This document shows positions 20,422 through 28,166 of a DNA stretch of 64,000 bases, piece after piece (the first letter of the stretch is position 1; each line of letters starts with the position of its first letter). The stretch is from Turritopsis dohrnii (lineage: Eukaryota > Cnidaria > Hydrozoa > Anthoathecata > Oceaniidae). The translations under genes were made by a program, and so were the position numbers. The stretch is taken from NCBI GenBank assembly GCA_027922465.2, contig BQMF02000119.1:905629-969628 (forward strand). Reading direction: 5' to 3'. The notes beneath the pieces were generated by a model. It was not told the DNA's origin. It ran no database searches and saw nothing but the letters and a program-made list of their open reading frames with translations.

Positions 20422-21585
20422 ATGGAGAATATTTTTAAATATGTTCCCAACGCGCTTTATAAACCAAATGGAGGGCAATACCTTCAGATATTGAATGCTA
20501 AAGATTTATACAAACAAACAATTATCGTCTCTGAGAGCGGTTCTTTCCCCGCAACTTTTCCAAATATATTTACTAATTACGAAATGGATGAAAATGATCA
20601 ACGTATGAAAATTTGGCAGGAACAACCATTTAAATTATGGCAAACCCAACTCAATTTTGTCACTTGGTGTGCTTCAAGTGCTTGTGGGGTCAGTTCTGAA
20701 CACCTGAAAGAAGGTCGCTCTACTCCTATGATTAGAGCAGTATATCGTTTTCATGTCTATTATCATATTAGACGAATCATTAAGCGTCTGCAGACACCTC
20801 TACCTTTTGAAGATAGTTTCAACCAATACGATAATCCTTATAACAAAGAAGAGTTTTTAAAAATCTGTAGTGAATATGGTGTTGATTCTGATCCTAAAAA
20901 ATACAAAGGGCAATATTTTTACAGCTCGTATCAAAAAAGACGTAGAGACTATCCAACGCCAGGTCTGAGTTATTTCACAGACGACTCCATGACACGATGG
21001 ATTATAGAAAAATCTAAAGGCTTTACAAAAACAGGTCTTGTAAAAATTTCAGAGAGTGTTAGAGCATATGCTTATCTTGTTCTTAGTTCACAAGCCTCAG
21101 CTCGTTCTTCTATTTTAGGTAATAATTCAAGTGCTTTGACAGCTCAAAGAGTTTTTATGAATAACTTTGAAGACATTGTTAACCGCAGAGTTGATATTCA
21201 AGATGACATTAAACGTTATCAGGATACTTTAAATTACGCTTCAAGCAAGGTTGATTATTCTGTTGGACAAGGTATTTACATGTTACCTAGTGACATGAAT
21301 CTAAACATCAAGTCGGGAGTGTCTGGTTATAATAATAAAATTCTCATATCTAATGACAACTTGAGCCTCGGAAGAAATAAAATGATTAATGTTATGCAAG
21401 AGCATCATATTTCGCCCAAAGTGACTAGCTCTCCAACACAAACAAAAAATAAAAGTTTACAAAAGAAAGTTCAAACAAGAGTAGTGAGTCAAACAGATTC
21501 ACTCCCATCTCATGAAGAAGAGAAAATAGCTTTGGTTTTAGCGATTACCACGATGTTTAGTATATGGTATTATTATTATTATTGA
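20422..21585 (+). CDS. Unrecognised 387-aa Polinton protein, tail-anchored
   Basis: Intact ORF beginning MENIFKYVPNALYKPNGGQYL. No named domain recognised. A strongly conserved core FKLWQTQLNFVTWCASSACGVSSEHL (shown here in two parts: FKLWQTQLNFVTW and CASSACGVSSEHL) is followed by a His/Arg-rich helix (VYRFHVYYHIRRIIKRL). Further conserved blocks include FTDDSMTRWIIEKSKGFTK and SAYAYLVLSS-like sequence. The C-terminal 20 residues are hydrophobic (LVLAITTMFSIW) and end in five tyrosines. Present next to the capsid genes in all three modules of the window, so it is part of the capsid block. It could be a membrane, minor virion or assembly protein; function unknown. Confidence 0.8.
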   Translation: MENIFKYVPNALYKPNGGQYLQILNAKDLYKQTIIVSESGSFPATFPNIFTNYEMDENDQRMKIWQEQPFKLWQTQLNFVTWCASSACGVSSEHLKEGRSTPMIRAVYRFHVYYHIRRIIKRLQTPLPFEDSFNQYDNPYNKEEFLKICSEYGVDSDPKKYKGQYFYSSYQKRRRDYPTPGLSYFTDDSMTRWIIEKSKGFTKTGLVKISESVRAYAYLVLSSQASARSSILGNNSSALTAQRVFMNNFEDIVNRRVDIQDDIKRYQDTLNYASSKVDYSVGQGIYMLPSDMNLNIKSGVSGYNNKILISNDNLSLGRNKMINVMQEHHISPKVTSSPTQTKNKSLQKKVQTRVVSQTDSLPSHEEEKIALVLAITTMFSIWYYYYY

Positions 21586-21623
21586 AAACAAAACTCCTTA
21601 GGAGAACCCTCTAGGGTTTTGTA

Positions 21624-21818
21624 CCGACAGCCACATGTGATAGTAGTTTAGCTTCATCCTAACACCTTCAAGCCCTGACGTTTATATCCCGACAGCCACA
21701 TATGATCCGTAGTTTAGGTTCATGCTAACACCTTCAAGCCCTGACGTTTATATCCCGACAGCCACATATGATCCGTAGTTTAGGTTCATGCTAACACCTT
21801 CAAGCCCTGACGTTTATG
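21624..21818 (+). repeat. Three tandem copies of a 65-66-bp unit at the SINE edge
   Basis: Unit CCGACAGCCACATATGATCC... to CTGACGTTTATAT repeated at 21624, 21689 and 21755. Only one partial copy is present at the equivalent place near 2428. The unit appears to be the terminal part of the adjoining SINE, amplified in this copy. Confidence 0.85.
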
Positions 21819-22048
21819 TTGAATTTCGATCGATTTGACGGTAACCTGAATGTCTCTGTGGACCAGTGAAACCTGACAGTGATTAATCACCCAGACCGAA
21901 GTCTACCCAAACCGCGATATATCCAACGCAACTGCGGGGAAGTGCGCACTCATGCAAGTTTTTCAACCAGGACATGAGAGACCGAGTGGGGTTCGAACAC
22001 ACGACCTTGTTGTTACAAGTTAGCGTTCTTATCCACTAGACTACGCTG
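21805..22048 (-). repeat. tRNA-derived SINE-like element
   Basis: On the minus strand the head (about 22045 down to 21985) has A box TAGTCTAGTGGATAAG and B box GTGTTCGAACCCC, matching RNA polymerase III promoter consensus. The body is shared with 2428-2738. The anticodon arm is abnormal. It lies between the capsid half and the internal terminal-repeat copy of the Polinton. Confidence 0.65.
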
Positions 22049-22237
22049 ATCTGTATGTCATACGTATTGTTAGCTTATTTATGTTATAAAATGAAACTTC
22101 TACAAACTGCTTTTTACTACATTTTTATGATATTGTTTACGTTTATGAGTAATTTGTGGTTATAATAATAGAAACTACTTATGTAATCAAAATAGCACGT
22201 TTCGTAACTCATATCGCGTTATGAAAACAAAGATCTT
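22049..22237 (+). repeat. Internal truncated copy of the Polinton terminal repeat
   Basis: Same orientation as the right terminal repeat (32140-32355) and homologous from CTGTATGT to AAAACAAAGATCTT, but missing the outer 85 bp that carry the terminus. It makes 17474-22237 look like a small element with an eroded right end, and provides a direct repeat through which the segment 22238-32355 could be deleted. Confidence 0.85.
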
Positions 22238-22308
22238 GTAAACAATGTTTATTTATTTAACAATGTTAGAATATATTATTAAACATCGTCATCCTCTTAT
22301 AATTATTT

Positions 22309-22547
22309 TGTCAACAAAATTATAAGAAGATAGCAAACTCTTATACAACAAATTTCAACAAAATTATAAGAAGACAGCAAACTCTTATACAACAAATTTC
22401 AACATAATTATAAGAAGATAGCAAACTCTTATACAACAAATTTCAACAAAATTATAAGAAGACAGCAAACTCTTATACAACAAATTTCAACATAATTATA
22501 AGAGGATAGCAAACTCTTATACAACAAATTTCAACAAAATTATAAGA
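22309..22547 (+). repeat. 44-bp tandem repeat, about 5.4 copies
   Basis: Unit CAACAAAATTATAAGAAGAT continuing AGCAAACTCTTATACAACAAATTT. Alternate units vary in step (AAAATTATAAGAAGAC versus ATAATTATAAGAAGAT). It ends just before the ORF at 22580, so it may be part of a promoter or leader. There are no spacers, so it is not a CRISPR array. Confidence 0.9.
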
Positions 22548-22579
22548 GAGTATAAGAAAATTATAACAAACACAACAAA

Positions 22580-23224
22580 ATGATAGAATATGTCAACTTC
22601 ATGTTATTAAGCATACTGTTGATCTCGCTATTTTACTTTTATTTTGTGTTAAAAAAATACCTCTCTCTAATAAAAATGGCGGAAACAGCGATCGATAATT
22701 TAATCAACCAGAGTTATGATGTTCCGGGTGAATTTCCACCTTCAGATGGTAAAAGACAAAAATTACTCGAGTGTGTCTTAACTGGAAATAGCAAGCTATA
22801 CTTAGGGAAAATGTACACGGAAGAACAGATTAACAAACTCAAAGATGAAGAGGTAGAAAAACTTTTTAGTATCTACGAGGCTAAACTATCAGGTCAAATG
22901 GTAAAATCCTTGGGGAAATCACTGATACGTATTTATTCCATGGGGGCTTGTGCAACGTTAGGAATAAACAATCAAGAAGCGCTGAGCAATGACCTGGAAA
23001 ATGACCCCTTCTTAAACTCTGCCCTTCAAAGATTTACATGTGACTTATATTACAAATTCGGCTCATTATTAGCACCACTCAGTGTTGGACTTATTACCGG
23101 GAGGCATTATATCAATGAAAGGAATTTAAATAAATCCGATGATAATATAAATACAGCAGATAATAAAAATGTCAGAAGAACAGACTCCCATTCAAGTGAC
23201 AACGAAGAACCCAAAAAAGGTTGA
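22580..23224 (+). CDS. Unrecognised 214-aa Polinton protein with N-terminal membrane segment
   Basis: The N-terminus has a hydrophobic segment at residues 7-25 (FMLLSILLISLFYFYFVL), then a soluble, mostly helical region with MYTEEQINKLKDEEVEKLF, a second weakly hydrophobic segment near residues 165-180 (GSLLAPLSVGLITG), and an acidic/polar tail. An alternative start at Met33 (22676, MAETAIDN) would remove the first membrane segment, and the sequence cannot decide. It begins a chain of four closely packed plus-strand ORFs. The end overlaps the next ORF by 56 bp. Probably a virion or membrane-associated protein by context only. Confidence 0.6.
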   Translation: MIEYVNFMLLSILLISLFYFYFVLKKYLSLIKMAETAIDNLINQSYDVPGEFPPSDGKRQKLLECVLTGNSKLYLGKMYTEEQINKLKDEEVEKLFSIYEAKLSGQMVKSLGKSLIRIYSMGACATLGINNQEALSNDLENDPFLNSALQRFTCDLYYKFGSLLAPLSVGLITGRHYINERNLNKSDDNINTADNKNVRRTDSHSSDNEEPKKG

Positions 23225-23513
23225 AGCGGGTAAGAAGTTGGCGGAATACAACCGTAAAAAACGAGAACAATTAAAACAAGTGTCACCTCAAAAAGAAATG
23301 AATAAGCTCGATGACTCTCTCACCAAACCAAATGAACAACCTATGAACTACACCTATGGTGTAGGTGGAATAATAGCTCTCGGTTTAGTTGGTGGATTTG
23401 CTTATTTTATGTATAAAAAGAAAGAGCAAATATTACCCCGTGGGTCACCATCCACCCCCCTTCCACAAAAATCTAAAATACCAGTGAAAATCAATAAACA
23501 TGAAATGGAATAA
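23169..23513 (+). CDS. Small single-pass membrane protein, 114 aa
   Basis: Lysine/glutamine-rich N-terminal half, a clear transmembrane segment at about residues 57-77 (GVGGIIALGLVGGFAYFMY), then a basic proline-rich tail. Overlaps both the previous ORF (56 bp) and the next one (14 bp) in other frames. No family recognised. The open frame, the membrane segment and its place in the ORF chain make it likely to be real. Confidence 0.55.
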   Translation: MSEEQTPIQVTTKNPKKVEAGKKLAEYNRKKREQLKQVSPQKEMNKLDDSLTKPNEQPMNYTYGVGGIIALGLVGGFAYFMYKKKEQILPRGSPSTPLPQKSKIPVKINKHEME

Positions 23514-23769
23514 AAAGAAAAAAAATGTATATATAACAAACATGGACAAGAAAAGTATCGTCAACGATTTATATCATGCATCAGTCGTCTGCGTTTTCGC
23601 TATCGGCTACTCTATGCTAGGAAAAAAGGTGTTAAAAATGACACCTCCCTCTATTCAAAAGTTCGACTTGGAAGATACAGGAAAACTAGTTGCCATTATC
23701 GCCGCTAGTGAAGTGACAAAGGACTACTTAATCAAACAAAAGATTTTACCTGAAAATATCAATATCTAA
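23500..23769 (+). CDS. Small hypothetical protein, 89 aa
   Basis: Starts with a lysine-rich stretch. A later Met at 23542 (MDKKSIVNDLYHAS) is an equally good start. Contains a hydrophobic helix around SVVCVFAIGYSML and ends AASEVTKDYLIKQKILPENI. Overlaps the previous ORF by 14 bp and ends 2 bp before the next. Function unknown; probably a small membrane or virion component. Confidence 0.5.
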   Translation: MKWNKKKKNVYITNMDKKSIVNDLYHASVVCVFAIGYSMLGKKVLKMTPPSIQKFDLEDTGKLVAIIAASEVTKDYLIKQKILPENINI

Positions 23770-23771
23770 AT

Positions 23772-24194
23772 ATGGCTTCTATCGCAATGATGTTGGGTGG
23801 AGCTTTGGCTAACGCTTTGGCTTTCACAGGATCAAGCTATCTGTTTTCAAGTTTATCCAAAGACAGAATCGATAGGGAAAGAAAACGCCATGATTTGGCC
23901 ATAGAAAAATTACAAAAAGCACAGATTGAATGGCAGCAAAAACGACAGGAAAGGATCGATTTTATCAATAAGCAGCTCATGCTCGAAAAGAAGGCTGATT
24001 CAAAATTCATAGAACTAAATGATGCAATGAGAGAGTACAATAGTGTATTTAGTAATCATCTTGAACCGCTACCACGGGAGCCTGTATTGAGCGACTTTTA
24101 TACACCGAGTCATGATCAACACGAAAGGGAATTGGCTTTTATAGCTCTGAGTATGCTCGGTATTGGTGGAATTGTGTGGTATTTTGAAAGATAA
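23772..24194 (+). CDS. 140-aa protein with two membrane segments and a coiled coil
   Basis: N-terminal hydrophobic segment (MASIAMMLGGALANALAFTG), a charged heptad-like region (residues about 32-85, KDRIDRERKRHDLAIEKLQ onward) predicted to form a coiled coil, and a C-terminal hydrophobic segment (LAFIALSMLGIGGIVWYF). Last of the four packed plus-strand ORFs. It converges with the minus-strand ORF at 24266. Unrecognised; the two ends in membrane with a helical middle would suit a virion membrane or fusion-like scaffold, which is speculation. Confidence 0.6.
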   Translation: MASIAMMLGGALANALAFTGSSYLFSSLSKDRIDRERKRHDLAIEKLQKAQIEWQQKRQERIDFINKQLMLEKKADSKFIELNDAMREYNSVFSNHLEPLPREPVLSDFYTPSHDQHERELAFIALSMLGIGGIVWYFER

Positions 24195-24265
24195 AAATGT
24201 ATATTCAATTTGAGTACAAAAATTATGTTACACGATACGTGTAACATATATACACACTCAGATGG

Positions 24266-25549
24266 TTACCGTCTAGTCACGAGGTACGTATAGATCATCC
24301 ATCCAACCCCTACAATCAGAGCCCATAAATTTTGACTTAACCAACCTACAACTTCTTTTGCTCTAGTGAGTATCCACGATACGATAGATCCAATTATTCC
24401 TGGTAAAGCCTCTGCCGCTTTAGATGCTAATCTACCTAGAAGTGATGCTAACGCTTTTAGTTTATTTTTTATCCATTCCTTTGCATCGTTCTTTTTATCA
24501 CCACCTTTGTCAGGATTTTGTGAAGAGCTTCCAGCTGCTGATGGTAACAAAGCTTCCACAAGGACACCGATAGCCATACCAAACGCTGTCAGAATGCTAA
24601 CGATTGTGATACCTTGTTCGCGGAATAGTGTTCGTATCCTTTCACCTAATGTGGTATCTTTGTCGAGGACTTTAGCAATGGTTTCTTTGATGCTCGTTAC
24701 TTGACTGTTTAATTTACCTTTGAGAATATCAATGTTCTCTTTCCTAGCTTTCAACTCTTCACGTAATCCCTCGATTCTCTCTTCAACCTCTTTTCGTTGT
24801 TCGTCCGTGTATGTCACATCATTTTCCATTTCTTCCAACTTGTTTTTCTCTCGATCGATATGCTGTTCTATTCGAACCTTTTTCGCAACCTCTTCCTGAA
24901 GACCTCCTCTAATGTTTCTCAACGCCTTATCCAATCCTAACAACTCTCGCATAGGATATTCAAATAGATCGCCGGTCTGAGTCATTTCATGATCGACCGA
25001 TTGTTGTCTAAGCGTTGAAATTAAATCTTCCGTACTGTTCACCACATCACCAGACATATCTTCCAACTCTACATCGGTTGCTGTTGTGATTTTAGATGTC
25101 GAAGGAAGCTCTTCTGCTATTTTATTAAGTACAGCTGCCTGTCTGGCTGAAAATTTGCTCTTAGGTATATCATACCCTAAACTACGTAATCTGTTCTTAC
25201 CCAATATGTCAGCTATAGCACCGGTAGCCCTTAGTCTTCCATTGTTTGTCAATGGTTTGCTACTGTCTTTGTAGTATAATTCACCATCTCTAATTTCAAA
25301 CTGATCGGTATATAACGTCTCAGGTTTTGGCTGGAATTTTTCGGATAATCTATCATACAGCCCTTCAACTAGTTCTTTCAAAACTCTAGTATTCAGACTG
25401 TGACCTCCAAATGATGTTTCTCGGTCACCTGATGTATGTATCTGTGCACCCGTACGGTCACCGGTCGGTATGAGAGGAAACGTCTCATCGGTTGTTTCAT
25501 CTGTCGTCATACCATGTTCTCCAAAAGGATCTATGTCAATGTCTGCCAT
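24266..25549 (-). CDS. 427-aa coiled-coil protein with hydrophobic C-terminal domain
   Basis: Acidic N-terminus, a central coiled coil (residues about 210-290, EEVAKKVRIEQHIDREKNKL onward), a hydrophobic helix (GITIVSILTAFGMAIGVLV, about 310-328), a linker GSSSQNPDKGGDKKNDAKEW and amphipathic/hydrophobic helices ending IVGVGWMIYTYLV. I do not know its function. The pattern of helix bundle plus membrane-active C-terminus suggests a structural or membrane-interacting virion protein. It is encoded convergently to 23772-24194 and divergently from 25609 across 59 bp. Confidence 0.65.
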   Translation of the reverse strand: MADIDIDPFGEHGMTTDETTDETFPLIPTGDRTGAQIHTSGDRETSFGGHSLNTRVLKELVEGLYDRLSEKFQPKPETLYTDQFEIRDGELYYKDSSKPLTNNGRLRATGAIADILGKNRLRSLGYDIPKSKFSARQAAVLNKIAEELPSTSKITTATDVELEDMSGDVVNSTEDLISTLRQQSVDHEMTQTGDLFEYPMRELLGLDKALRNIRGGLQEEVAKKVRIEQHIDREKNKLEEMENDVTYTDEQRKEVEERIEGLREELKARKENIDILKGKLNSQVTSIKETIAKVLDKDTTLGERIRTLFREQGITIVSILTAFGMAIGVLVEALLPSAAGSSSQNPDKGGDKKNDAKEWIKNKLKALASLLGRLASKAAEALPGIIGSIVSWILTRAKEVVGWLSQNLWALIVGVGWMIYTYLVTRR

Positions 25550-25608
25550 TTTATTTATTTATTTAGAGGATAATTTATTATTAATTATGTTATAACAAAC
25601 CTCTAAAT

Positions 25609-26205
25609 ATGAATTTTAAAATTTATCCAAAACTACCCACTGCTCCTGAGGATTTGAATGAGCAGGAAAAGTTTAACGCAAGCGTAATAAATTCTGAGTT
25701 TGAAGAGTTGATAAAACTTAAGAACAAGTTTAGTATCAAGCTCAAGAGATACAACAAGGCGATAGAACGATCGATGCTACTAAATGCTAGCTCAAGCGCT
25801 ATAACCATTGGCTCCGGCATCGGTTCAATTGCAACAGGGGCTACTATTATCGGAATACCTATTTCTGCGGGATTAGGTGGTGTAGCCCTAGCCGGCTCTA
25901 TCTGTACCGGACTTACCACAGCTGTCATCAAAAGATATCAAAAGAAAGTAGAAAAAGTGATAAAATTATATGATATTGTTACATCCTCAATCGCTGTCTT
26001 CGAAACAAGTATCTCACAGGCGCTGACTGATGGGAGGATCAATTACAAAGAATTCCAGGTTTTGCAGGGAACATATTACAAAGCTTTAGAAGGACTCAGT
26101 TCTACAGATAGAAAGATGGAGACTGAAACTCAAAATCAATTTCAAAAAAGTTTGATGGTAGAACTCCAAAACTTGAAAAAGTCAATAAACGAAAATGGTT
26201 ACTAG
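25609..26205 (+). CDS. 198-aa protein with Gly/Ala/Ile hydrophobic hairpin
   Basis: Helical, charged N-terminus, then a long glycine-rich hydrophobic stretch (residues about 63-104, GSGIGSIATGATIIGIPI then AGLGGVALAGSI), then a coiled-coil-like C-terminus. This could insert into membranes as a hairpin. No named family recognised. Divergent from the 427-aa gene. Role in the virus-like particle is possible but unproven. Confidence 0.6.
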   Translation: MNFKIYPKLPTAPEDLNEQEKFNASVINSEFEELIKLKNKFSIKLKRYNKAIERSMLLNASSSAITIGSGIGSIATGATIIGIPISAGLGGVALAGSICTGLTTAVIKRYQKKVEKVIKLYDIVTSSIAVFETSISQALTDGRINYKEFQVLQGTYYKALEGLSSTDRKMETETQNQFQKSLMVELQNLKKSINENGY

Positions 26206-26275
26206 GATGTGTGGTTATGTGTTCCTCAATTTGAAAAAGTGATATAAAGAAATATGATCACAAGTATATAGACAA

Positions 26276-26594
26276 TGGAATTCCCAACAGTTGATACATT
26301 TGAACAAACAATCAACAAGCAAAACAAGGAACAAATGGCAGAGATCATAAAGTGGCGAGAGCTACCTGAAAACGTGATTTATCATGTTAAATTTTTTCTA
26401 CAAAAGCTATGTATGCAGAGTTGAAAGACGGAGCAGGAAATATATATAAGGTGTGGTTGCCTGAAAGACTTTTCATTGAATTAAATGATTATGGTTGGAG
26501 CTCTAGAGAGGCCTTTGTCAGACCGAAAGGTCTCAAACAATCTCAAAAGAATTCAGAAAGACAATTCTTTGATTATGACATTATATGGCGCTAG
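26276..26594 (+). CDS. Small protein in two frames, about 105 aa if joined
   Basis: Frame one starts at 26276 (MEFPTVDTFEQTINKQ) and runs to a stop near 26425. Frame two from 26409 (MYAELKDGAGNIYKVWLPE) runs to 26594. Both look protein-like and they meet at a T-run near 26393. The change is minus one, so this may be a mutation, a sequencing error, or programmed frameshifting. Unrecognised family. Confidence 0.5.
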
Positions 26595-26660
26595 ATAAAA
26601 TCTCGTCGACTAATCTTTACTTGTTTCTAGTAAAGATACTTTTTGTATGAGATGTATGAT

Positions 26661-27644
26661 TCACCAACCTTGCACATAATCAGGAGGTAGCTCTGTATCT
26701 TCAGGTATTAATATCAACTCTTCTTTCACAAAAGCTCGTTCAGGTCCATCTTGAAGGTAATACATTACGCGGTTACCAGGTTGCTCTATTACCTCACTCA
26801 ATCTATATGTCTTCTTTGACCATATTCTATCTGTTGCTCTTTTTCGATGATCGTTGTGCTCTTCACCCGGTTGCAATAGATATCTATACAAACCATCTTG
26901 AGGTAGCTCTACTTCAGGTGGATAGCTCTCTTGTTTAGCGAGAGGCACCTCTTTCAATTTGATGGCATCTTTCGGTTTCATACCGATCATCTGAGTCTTC
27001 GTATCGTTTAATCTATTCACAAGTTTATACAAATATTTGACCCATGTAGATGATACCTTTTCCGAATCATTCAGTTCTTGAGCATCTTGTATTTTGAATA
27101 AATTTTCAGCAAGTATCTTGTTCAATGCCTCAACAAAAGCTGTATGGGTATGCTTATATTTAGTAGTTGCTCTTTTAATTTCAACATTATTCTTCTCCAA
27201 CAGCTTTGTCACATCAGCTTTGAATTCTGAACCGTTATCACATTGAAATACTTTTGGATAGTTTAAGGGTCCAACCTTGTAGATGTCTTCGATCATAGCG
27301 GCAACCTCTTTGGCTTTCTTAGTCTTCAAAGGTCGGGCCACCTTATAGCGTGAAGCAACATCGATACCAGACAAAATGTACTTGTATTTATTACCATATA
27401 GCATATCACTAGGCATATACAATATATCAAATTGATGAATCTCATTCGGTTTAGTTACCTCATAATGTGGACGTTCAACATGTCTCGGTGCTGGTAAATG
27501 TACTTGCCACAAAGCTTGTTTTGATAACCATTTCTTAATTATCTTTGGTTTGAAGTCGAATCCTCTTAGATTGCGAACGGCCTTTTGTCCTTTCCATAAG
27601 TTTTGAGGTTGATAATAAATCTCTTGAAGTTTAGTGTCTGACAT
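26661..27644 (-). CDS. Polinton retroviral-type integrase
   Basis: 327 residues. The rve core has the catalytic triad in HQFDIL (Asp near residue 73), FQCDNGSEF (Asp near 136) and TAFVEALNK (Glu near 171, in the helix after the usual N/G position). A GIDVASRYKVARPL strand lies between the first two. The C-terminal region (RKRATDRIWSKKTYRLSEVI ... ALVKEELILIPE-like) resembles a chromo/SH3-like tail often found in Polinton integrases. It inserts the linear element and makes the flanking AGTTA duplication. The N-terminal zinc domain seems missing or degenerate. Divergent from the SAP gene by 99 bp. Confidence 0.9.
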   Translation of the reverse strand: MSDTKLQEIYYQPQNLWKGQKAVRNLRGFDFKPKIIKKWLSKQALWQVHLPAPRHVERPHYEVTKPNEIHQFDILYMPSDMLYGNKYKYILSGIDVASRYKVARPLKTKKAKEVAAMIEDIYKVGPLNYPKVFQCDNGSEFKADVTKLLEKNNVEIKRATTKYKHTHTAFVEALNKILAENLFKIQDAQELNDSEKVSSTWVKYLYKLVNRLNDTKTQMIGMKPKDAIKLKEVPLAKQESYPPEVELPQDGLYRYLLQPGEEHNDHRKRATDRIWSKKTYRLSEVIEQPGNRVMYYLQDGPERAFVKEELILIPEDTELPPDYVQGW

Positions 27645-27743
27645 TTTTATTTATAAACAACGTTTTATTTTAGCTCATTTTTGTTAAAAAAATGACATTA
27701 AAGTGGCTTAAAAGTTTTTATTATCTTTATATAAAGAATAAAC

Positions 27744-28046
27744 ATGACTGATAAAACAGAATCAGATTACCAATCAATGACTTATGATATGTTAGTAAAA
27801 TTATGTGCATCACGAAAAATAAAATATGTTAAGCAAATGAATAAAGCTAAAATGATTGATGTACTTGAAAAGAATGATAAGGATCCATCTTATATTCTCG
27901 ATCCTGATACGAAACAAGCATTTTATACACGCTATTCAAACTGGATAAAAAACAACGAAGAAAAATATCTCAGATATCGAGAGAATAATAAAGAGCAGAA
28001 AAAGATGGTTCGCAAACAAAAAAGATTGGCTCGTTCAACCTCGTAA
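27744..28046 (+). CDS. Small SAP-like DNA-binding protein, 100 aa
   Basis: Residues about 12-45 (MTYDMLVKLCASRKIKYVKQ then NKAKMIDVL) fit the helix-extended-helix SAP motif. The rest is basic (KKMVRKQKRLARS) and would bind nucleic acid. A second SAP-like motif starts the adjacent DNA polymerase. Could act as a DNA-binding or packaging protein. Function inferred. Confidence 0.6.
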   Translation: MTDKTESDYQSMTYDMLVKLCASRKIKYVKQMNKAKMIDVLEKNDKDPSYILDPDTKQAFYTRYSNWIKNNEEKYLRYRENNKEQKKMVRKQKRLARSTS

Positions 28047-28166
28047 AAGGTGTTTTTTTTGTTACTTAAATCGAGTAACAAATGTTAACTAGATGGTCTG
28101 AAAAATTGGAAATTTTACCATCTTAAACCATCTTAAAGGCAGCTAATCACATTTGTATATTACAAC

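Noticed and set aside
21985..22048. Functional tRNA gene on the minus strand
   Set aside because: A and B boxes are present but the anticodon stem-loop has the wrong geometry, and the head is fused to a repeated body; SINE-like instead.
22309..22547. CRISPR-like array
   Set aside because: Repeats are directly adjacent 44-bp units without spacers, in an animal mobile element.
24366..24704. Plus-strand ORF opposite the 427-aa gene
   Set aside because: Antisense shadow of a gene with clear coiled-coil and membrane pattern.
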